A stretch of 64,000 nucleotides of DNA from Campanula takesimana (lineage: Eukaryota > Streptophyta > Magnoliopsida > Asterales > Campanulaceae). The stretch covers positions 365,777-429,776 of the forward strand of contig JAOWBW010001126.1 in NCBI GenBank assembly GCA_026119855.1. Reading direction: 5' to 3'. Of the stretch, positions 57,408-64,000 are shown piece after piece (within the stretch, counting starts at the first letter, position 1; each line of letters begins with the position of its first letter). Position numbers and translations under genes: made by a program. Below the pieces are notes generated by a model. The model was not told the DNA's origin and made no database searches. It saw only the letters and a program-made list of their open reading frames with translations.

Positions 57408-57465
57408 TTTGATTTTGATTTTGAATGCTTTGATTTTGAATTTGATTTTGATTTTGATTTTAAAA
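57408..57465 (+). repeat. Low-complexity GATTTT/TTTGAA repeat
   Basis: Imperfect six-base units (ttttga, ttttgaa) over about 58 bases. Between 57272 and 57408 there is only AT-rich sequence. Confidence 0.8.
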
Positions 57466-57470
57466 GGAAA

Positions 57471-58077
57471 TCTTAAGAAAAACGCGTTTTACACTCGTCT
57501 TAGCACAAAACGTGTTTTTCATATGTAAAGTGGCATTTTTGTAAATAAACAAAACATTATTAAAAGCCGTGGTGACATTTTGCAAATAACTGAAACTTAC
57601 AAAAACTCACCAGGCACTTTTTACATTGTAGGAGGCATTTTGCAATACTACATAAGGCACTTTTTAATACTAGGACATACACTTGTTTTAGAACTTAGAA
57701 AAACTCGCTTGACATTTACAAAAATCACCAGACATTTTTTTACATTGTAGAAGGCATTTTTCAATATTTCATGAGGCACTTTTTAACACTAGGGCAAGCA
57801 CTTGTTTTGAAAATTTTAAAAACCCACCAAAGACTCTTGACAATGGAAGATGCATTTTTCAATAATCCAAGAGGCACTTAATACTAAGACAAACAGTCTT
57901 AAGACTACCACTAAAAGTGTCTGTTTGAATGATTATAAGTGCCGGCTGAATGTTTTACAAGTGCAGAATTAGAACAGCATTTTGTAATATTAAAACACGC
58001 ACATGATAATATTAGAGAAGACAATTGTGGAAAACATATTTTTCTATAACTTAGTGTAAAACGCATTTTTTACAAGA
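57471..58077. mobile_element. Small TIR element with internal degenerate tandem repeats
   Basis: Inverted ends: 57471-57495 (contains gcgttttacact) and 58053-58077 (contains agtgtaaaacgc), about 25 bp with few mismatches. Inside are three or so degenerate units of 100-117 bp, each with a phrase like ttacattgtaggaggcattt (near 57622, 57740 and 57840). No target duplication was resolved and there is no coding capacity. Confidence 0.5.
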
Positions 58078-58473
58078 CCAACTCTTTAATTAAAGCTTCA
58101 TTCAATATGGAACCTTTGGAGGAAGAAGTAAACAATGTTGTAATTTTTTTTAATACTAGTAGAGATCCCGTGCTCCGTGCGGTAATACTTTAGTCTCATT
58201 TCTAAAATTAATACTTCAAAATTACTTAATATTCAAAATTTATAATATGACTTTAATATATTTGAAATTAAAAAAAAAACAGAATAACGTTTTGATATGA
58301 AGGGGTATTATATAAACTTCCATAAGAAAATAAATACTTTAAGGACTAATAAATGTTTTTATTCATGTCACACAAGTACAATTCATAAAATACATTTTAT
58401 TTTTTAAATTTAAATTTTATTTTTGATTGAAATAATTGTACTTATTTGAGTGGATAGATCTTTAATAATGAGA

Positions 58474-58761
58474 TACTCCCTCCGTTTTATGTGAATTGAG
58501 ACAAAAAAAAAAGCACAATAATTAAGAGAAAGTAGTGAATGTGTGGTGGAAAATGAAGAGAGATAATGAGTGGGGTAAATAGTAGTGTTGGTTGGATAAA
58601 ATGAGTTGTGGAAAATGAAGAGAGAGAGAATTAGTGGGGTTAAATGGGTGGGGTTGGGTGAATATAAAATATTAAAAAGTTTGCCATTTTGGGCAGTGTC
58701 AATTGAGGTGAAACTGATGAAAAGGGAAATAGGTCTCAAGTCACATGAAACGGATGGAGTA
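58474..58761. mobile_element. Stowaway-like MITE
   Basis: 288 bp with TIRs of about 28 bp: left actccctccgttttatgtga, right tcacatgaaacggatggagt, with TA on both sides. The interior is AG-rich and non-coding. About 400 bp of AT-rich spacer precede it. Confidence 0.85.
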
Positions 58762-58852
58762 TTTTTGAAGAAAAACTTGTAACATAACATTTTTTTGGAA
58801 AGATAAATTAAGCTAACTGTTACAACTCCTAAAGTAGTGAAAATATTATTGT

Positions 58853-59110
58853 ATACTTCCTTCGTCCCATTACAAACTTCAAAAGTTTAAATTTTTTGGT
58901 GTCTCATTTTAAACTTCAAAACTTAAACGGAAAGTTTTTTTTATAATTCTTTATTTGTGAGACTTATATGTCATACTCACAACAATTACCCACTAACCAT
59001 TCTCTACCCCTTTTCTCTCTCCTACTAAACTATCAACACTCACAACATATCACATGTTCTTAATTTTTGAACCCAATCTTTTTAAAGTTTAAATTGAGAA
59101 TGAATTAGAG
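58853..59110. mobile_element. Degenerate Stowaway-like MITE
   Basis: The left end is acttccttcgtcccattaca. The right side is a poor complement (aaagtttaaattgagaatga). Size and wording fit the family; the right border is uncertain. Confidence 0.4.
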
Positions 59111-59408
59111 GGTGACAGACATCAATTAATTGGATTTTTTTTTATTTACTTGTTTCATATTTATTTTGTAGTTTTAATATGAGATTAAAATAAAAAGAAA
59201 TTAAAAAGTTTTTCTTTTTTAAAACCAAAAAGAAACTAAAAGTTACGAGTAGAAGTGTAAGGGTTTTCAATAAAAATAACTTAAAAATATAAAGGGCTAC
59301 AAAAACTATGTAGATAGTCAATGGAAAGACTGATTTTTGATGAGGTGGCAATCAATGGGTCCGTTTTTTGGGCTTAAACACCTATCCGTTTTAAATTTAA
59401 TATCTAAG

Positions 59409-60109
59409 GAAAAATATCAAAAAAATCCTTCTAAAAAGTTTTCATATCCAAAAACCCCACAAAATATTCTTTTCAATTTATAAGGTCCTAAAATTAAATT
59501 ATCGATACAAAAAAACCGAAACATTAAAGAATTGACTAACGCGGTTAGGTTTGATCATTCATATTAATAAAAACTTAATTTTCTTTTCAATTAATGACGT
59601 ATTACAAATACAAAAGCTTTTTGCAATGCAAAATATTTAATTGTAATATTCTTAGATATAATAACAATAATAATAGTTACAACAACAGCAAATATATTTA
59701 ATTAGTATTACTATTTTAGTTAATTAATGTTTTTAATAATAAGTTAATAATAAAAGTAATAAGAATGAAAAATAACAATGAATGTAATATTTTATTATTG
59801 AATATTAGGTAATTAAATAATAATAATAATAATATTTTTTGTTGTTGCTATAACTATTATTATTATTATTATTACTATTACTATAGTTGTTTCGCGTTGT
59901 AATTTTTTTTATATTCCTAACATGTCATTAAATGGAAAAAAAAAGTTAAGATAATATTATGAATGTTCAATCTAACGGCGTTAGTTAAATAGTTAACGTT
60001 TGGACTTTTTGGTATTGATAATATAAATATATGACTTTTTAGATTGAAAGAAAAGGTTGTGGATCTTTTGGATATGAAAGTTTTTTTAAGGGTTTTTTTG
60101 GTATTTTTC
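59409..60109. mobile_element. Element with about 140-bp terminal inverted repeats
   Basis: The arm 59409-59547 (aaaaatatcaaaaaaatcct ... ctaacgcggttag) is the reverse complement, with mismatches, of 59972-60109 (ctaacggcgttag ... ggtatttttc). The centre (59548-59971) is AT-rich with ATT/AAT runs and no gene. Long TIRs suggest a non-autonomous Mutator-like or foldback element. I could not define a target duplication. Confidence 0.6.
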
Positions 60110-60299
60110 ACTAATCTCTTTTAATTAATCCAAGATGACTCTTCATTATCCAAGTAGTTTTCCTCCTAACATTAGATTTTCCCTCCTAATCCGAAATTCA
60201 TCCCCTCAAATTCCCTCTTTATGTATTAAGAATTTGCCACGTGTCATGCTTACATTTGTGGTGTAGAGAAAAATCTATACACTGAGTGAGTGTAAGTGT

Positions 60300-60523
60300 A
60301 TCAGCTTCCCAAAATACTTGCAGTTTTGCATTTTTCCATAAAACATTGACACACTTGCCTAAACTGCCCTTATTTATGATAGGTAGTTGTGACTGTAAGA
60401 CCATTTAATTGCCTGGTACTTGAACTATTCAAAGGATAATTTAGTCTATTTGATATGTATTAATTGTTTTTCTTAATATGTGTGTAAAGTGCTAGAACTA
60501 CAAGTATTTTGGGACGGAGGGCT
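60300..60523. mobile_element. Stowaway-type MITE (same family as 30755)
   Basis: The left end is tcccaaaatacttgcagttt and the right end is the complement form (actacaagtattttgggacg). The preceding 60 bases share wording with the remnant near 30830-30890. Confidence 0.6.
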
Positions 60524-60631
60524 TGTCAAACCAAAAAACTTCATCACATTCGTAACATAATTACCCTTATCCCTCCTAGCCTATATCTCACCCTGAGTTA
60601 GTTGGTTAAAAGGGTAACTAGGTTTAGTACT

Positions 60632-60811
60632 TTAGTTCTGATTAGCTGATGAAGCACTAATATTGCTAGCTATCAACCCAATGATTTTATCATCGCAGTA
60701 TTTAATATTGCTCTCTAGTGATTTAATATATGTGTCCACAGTTTCCACAAGATCACCTGACCGAGAAAGCTTTGGATACCACTTGTTATAACTAGACTTG
60801 AGTTTGGGGAT
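60632..60811 (-). other. Unassigned 59-codon open segment, possible terminal exon
   Basis: The minus strand is open from 60811 to a TAA at 60632-60634. It encodes SSYNKWYPKLSRSGDLVETV followed by DTYIKSLESNIKYCDDKIIG and a short tail. There is no ATG, and a TAA lies just before it. Amino-acid composition looks protein-like, but no family is recognised and no clear splice acceptor fixes a start. Confidence 0.25.
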
Positions 60812-61243
60812 TTATTCCTAAATTATAGAACCAGAATAAAAAAAAAAAAAAAAAAAATGAGGGAGAATTAGAATTAGAATTAGACTTGACGGAGAAGAAA
60901 AGAGGAAGAACGTATTGAGAAAATGATAAGCGAGAGAATCACAATTGATAACGAAAAAATTATCATTCATCATGCTCCATCACAATGCAAACCACACACA
61001 TACACGCGTATTGCACATGGTCCCTAGCGATCATTATTGACCTTGAGAAATATCGCCCCTGAGCAACTACATAATCTCGCAAACACCGAATTAAAAAATT
61101 AACAAAACGACACTGTAACACTAATATGAAACGACACAATTAACAAAACAAAGGCAAAGATAACTTGCGAAACTAAAATTAAATTGTTAGCTAGGAACTG
61201 AAAATGACTAACCCAACGGTCTTAATTCAAATATATACGAAGC

Positions 61244-61291
61244 CTAGTTATAACATGCGCCGGTGGGGCTTAGGGCGCATGTTATAACTAG
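61244..61291. other. Perfect 18-bp inverted repeat (hairpin)
   Basis: Arms 61244-61261 (CTAGTTATAACATGCGCC) and 61274-61291 (GGCGCATGTTATAACTAG) are perfect complements with a 12-base loop (ggtggggcttag). The surrounding 60838-61650 holds a poly-A run (60838-60857), a GT run near 61406 and no gene. Confidence 0.9.
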
Positions 61292-61664
61292 TCAGTCGTA
61301 TTTGGGGAGTCACCTGAGGTCCTCAGTAGTTATGGCGGGGAAGATAAAAGGGCTTGGTTGGAGAGATGGCCGGAGAGGCTTGGCTGGAGTGTAGAAAGAG
61401 AAAGTGTGTGTGTGTGTGTTGTGTGAACGAAGGGAGGTGAGGTGAGGGGGTTAGAGTTTTGTTTGAGAAGGGGGCATTTTTGGTATTTACAAGTTTCATT
61501 TAATAAGGGACATAAGGATTTTTATGGATTATTGATTTGATCAATTTTTGTTCATGGCATATAGTCAATGTGGTTTCCTAATTAAGCAAATTGATTCAAG
61601 GAAGATTGAAACCGTATTTCCTTTCTCCTTTTTTTTCCTTCTTTTCGTACAACGTTGTCTTATG

Positions 61665-61835
61665 CAGTGTTCTAAAAGACGCCCGTCTAAGCCGTCTAGG
61701 CCCCGCTTAGGCGCTAGGCGTTCATGAAGCGCCTAAGTCCCGCCTAAGATATTATAACTATTTCTGAATTCTCGGCCCCGCCTAGGCGCTAGGCCCTGCT
61801 GCGGCGCCTAGCGACGCCTAGCGCTTTTTAGAACC
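61665..61835. mobile_element. GC-rich MITE with 10-bp direct repeat flanks
   Basis: Ends gttctaaaag and cttttTagaac are inverted. The interior repeats cgcctaggcgc-like palindromes. It is flanked by ttgtcttatg at 61655-61664 and 61836-61845. A 9-10-bp duplication suggests Mutator-type insertion. Confidence 0.7.
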
Positions 61836-62504
61836 TTGTCTTATGTGGGTTGTGGTTCGTCAAAGTTGTTGATAGGATTGTGTAACACCATTCAAAATTC
61901 ATTAACAAAAGTTAATGAAACTAAACAAATTCAATAAGAGTTAACTGACGAAGAAACAAAAGCAACTTCCTCGCCCCCTTTCCCGGCCATGCTTGATATC
62001 GGTGTTGCCGCCGCCAATCCCTTTCCCCGCCCGGCTACATTGTTGTTGTTGCCACCTTTCCTGTCACTCATTGGATAAACAGGCTATTGTTTTTTTTTGT
62101 TTTTTTTAGCCAAATTACAATATTTTCAATAAAAGTAGGGGAGGGGGTTTGAACCTTGCCAAAGGCTCATCGGCAACAGGCTATTGTTTTGCTTTAAGGT
62201 TCTTGAATATTGATGATTAACTTGAGTTTGAATAATACTAGGGGCAAAAAAAAAAAAATCACAAAATCTTATGTGTAATGATTTTATTGGTGTTTTAAAT
62301 TAGAGTGTGGCGGGCCCATTATCGATGCAACCAATTAAATATTGCCACCTCATTTTTGTGATTTTATTTTATGCCCTTAGAATTGCTGCTTGAGTTTTGA
62401 GTTAGTGATCAGTGGAGCTAGTATAAGGAAGTTTGTATTAGGAGTGGGCTGATATCTCAGTTTTTGTTTTTGATGGGATGTTGTTTATAGACAAATTCTT
62501 CATA

Positions 62505-62645
62505 CAACGGCCGCACAGCCGTGCGGCGGGCAACCCGGCGACTCGACCCGCCCGGCCTGCCCGGCCCTTCTTCATCCAGCCACTGAGCGACACGTGGCGC
62601 GCTGTGAGCCACTCGCTGGTTCACCCAGTCGCGCGCTGCCACGTG
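62505..62645. other. GC-rich island with hairpin
   Basis: An abrupt GC-rich patch in AT-rich DNA. GCCGCAC (62510-62516) pairs with GTGCGGC (62521-62527). A plus-strand frame through it is Arg/Pro/Ala-rich, as expected from composition alone. From 61846 to 62504 I see no gene. Confidence 0.6.
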
Positions 62646-62825
62646 TACTCCCTAAAAAAAAAATCTTTAAAATGCTATATCTTGGTATTTATAACTCAGA
62701 AAAATAAAATAAAAATACCGTTGTGTTCGTCTCGACGAGACGAAGAAAACTATATAGGTCATGATATGGTTTGATTTTTAAAAAAAACATATTTTTTTCA
62801 CACAAAAAGTTTGAGTTGCTCATCA

Positions 62826-63260
62826 GCTAGGATGTAACACTCTGTTCTGGTACAAGTAACACTTTCATCTTCAAAAAGTAATACTTTCTACTGTTAAAGG
62901 TAACATCAGTTTTACAACAAAAAAAAAAAATTGGTTTTGCATTTCAGTTGTTACTTTCTCAATAAAAAATAGTTACATTTCAGATATAATGTTACATTTA
63001 AGAATATAAACTGTTACAATTGAGAAAAAAAATGTTACATTCATTTTTTATGAAATGTAACATTAGTTTAGTTGTCAATCCTATTTTAATTTGGGAGAAA
63101 AAAAGTGTTACATTTGAAAAAAAGAGTGTTACATTCCTTTAAAAGAGTGTGACATTAGTGTAGTTGTCAATCTTTATGTTATCTTTAATCTATTACCGCA
63201 AAATTGTGGTACATTTTGAAGAAAAAAAAGTGTTACATTTGAAAAAAAAGTGTTACATTT
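62826..63260. repeat. Diffuse array of GTTACA/TGTAAC motifs
   Basis: The strings gttacat, gtaacac and close variants recur more than fifteen times in about 430 bases, separated by A/T runs, mostly as gtgttacattt. Irregular spacing, so not a simple satellite. It directly follows the GC-rich island and may be part of the same mobile element. Confidence 0.6.
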
Positions 63261-63356
63261 CGTCATAATAAGTGTTACTTTTGTTGGGAGGAAAAAAAAA
63301 GTTAGAGTTGAAAAAAAAAATGGCATTAAAAAAAAAAAAAAATTGAAAAGGTCGCC

Positions 63357-63594
63357 GGCCCACCGCACGCCATGCAGGGGTGTACAGGAGACTGACCCAT
63401 GTTTATATAACGTTGGGCTTGATACAAATGAAAAAAAAAATAAGGCCCATTTATTTGACTGGGTCCGAATGGATGAGGCCCATTTATTTCCAACATTAGA
63501 GAGTCCATCTTAATTTTCGTCAAGTAAATGTGTACGAAATGATTGCGCGCCATATTTACAAATTCTTTCGTGGATCCAATTCAAATTAGGGTTT
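63357..63594 (+). promoter_or_regulatory. Promoter-like region with site II elements and telo-box
   Basis: GGCCCA/TGGGCT site II elements at 63357-63362, 63414-63419, 63444-63449 and 63477-63482; a TATA-like tttatataac at about 63401-63410; and a telo-box TTAGGGTTT at 63586-63594. In plants this combination marks promoters of ribosomal-protein and other growth-related genes. The direction is inferred from the splice donor downstream. Confidence 0.55.
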
Positions 63595-63700
63595 GCTCTT
63601 GGGCGAAAAGCTCAAAATAGGAATTCCTGCTCTCTTCATCTACTCACCTTCGATCAAGCGCAACAACGTTAATCCTTCCTTCCACTCCTTCTCCTCTCCG
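63595..63700 (+). other. Probable 5' UTR exon of a host gene
   Basis: A C/T-rich leader (tcctttcc-type runs) ends at 63700 with a consensus donor, CCG|GTATGT. No ATG-led frame of note precedes the donor, so it would be a 5'-UTR exon with the intron running off the window. The gene itself is outside and cannot be named. Confidence 0.45.
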
Positions 63701-63711
63701 GTATGTTCCCA

Positions 63712-63713
<2 letters not shown>

Positions 63714-63753
<40 letters not shown>
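63714..63753 (+). repeat. (CT)n(CA)n microsatellite
   Basis: About eleven CT units followed by about nine CA units, just inside the proposed 5'-UTR intron. The remaining 63754-64000 shows no clear exon. Confidence 0.95.
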
Positions 63754-64000
63754 AATGAGATCTGCGAAATGTTCTTTTGCCAATCAATTACTTATCCTGT
63801 CCATGTGTACTGGACACAGTGGACGGGTTCCCTTTCTTAATTTTACTCAATATCTACCATGTTTCAATGTTCAATTTTAAGAAAACCTCGTATTACTCTG
63901 TGAATTTCTAGGTTTTTTTTTTCATCCCTTTGTGTAAGCAAATCGAAGCAAAGTTCTTTGAGTTGTCACTCGCTTTTCCACTGCTTTCTAGTTGTGGTGA

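Noticed and set aside
58150..58185. Possible Helitron end: actagtagagatcccgtgctccgtgcgg resembles a CTAGT plus hairpin terminus in reverse.
   Set aside because: ccgtgc/ccgtgc is a direct and not an inverted repeat, so there is no proper hairpin, and no matching TC end was found.
62478..62774. A 98-codon plus-strand frame over the GC-rich island.
   Set aside because: Arg/Pro/Ala composition follows from GC content; its first part overlaps a hairpin and the frame ends in AT-rich repeat sequence, with no family resemblance.
63593..63880. A 95-codon plus-strand frame at the right edge as a gene.
   Set aside because: It runs straight through a good splice donor and a CT/CA microsatellite, which encodes the SLSLSHTHTH stretch; better explained as 5' UTR and intron.

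Overview
This is a plant nuclear window, most likely eudicot (not proven). It is AT-rich, has no bacterial-style genes, and consists mainly of nested LTR retrotransposons with tRNA-iMet-type primer binding sites, plus MITEs. There is one 100-N scaffold gap at 7856-7955. I see no tRNA, rRNA or CRISPR array, and only the 5' edge of one possible host gene, at the far right.

Layout. (A) 19-7855, minus: a decayed Ty3/gypsy chromovirus whose 5' LTR runs into the gap. (H) 7956 to about 8774, plus: the 3' end of a Ty1/copia element, followed by a Stowaway-like MITE at 8830-9001. (E) 9062-30673, minus: a Sirevirus-like copia element of about 13.1 kb once its passenger is removed. Between its pol and its 3' LTR it carries an unusual divergent two-gene cassette: a sense gene starting at 13450 and an antisense gene at 14049-15151 with its own TATA box. 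(D) 17697-26170, plus: a nearly intact copia element inserted in the integrase of E (TSD aaaag). (F) 31414-55389, minus: a copia element that has lost RT and RNase H (TSD caaac). (B) 32975-54101, plus: a gypsy chromovirus inserted in the gag zinc knuckle of F (TSD tgtag). (C) 39616-51796, minus: a non-autonomous relative of B inserted in the chromodomain of B (TSD agagt), present as LTR-internal-LTR-internal-LTR. (G) 55687-57125: a solo LTR (TSD tattg) inside a MITE. From 57272 to 63300 there are MITEs, a long-TIR element and AT-rich spacer. From about 63357 to 64000 there is a promoter-like region with site II elements, a telo-box and a 5' splice donor, which suggests that a host gene begins and leaves the window on the plus strand.

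Main observations. (1) The LTRs of three gypsy subfamilies (A, B, C) and of copia element D all carry a four-box module built from GGGCG(A/G)CCGCAC-type boxes. F and G carry different but analogous sets of GC-rich palindromic boxes. (2) E carries the divergent cassette described above, and the heptamer AGCTGTT/AACAGCT recurs along its whole length. (3) C is a three-LTR tandem of a family whose pol decayed before it moved. (4) In D and in the gag of E, nearly all stop codons can be explained by C-to-T or G-to-A transitions, as expected for methylated transposons. All coordinates were read by hand; alignments and database searches could not be run.
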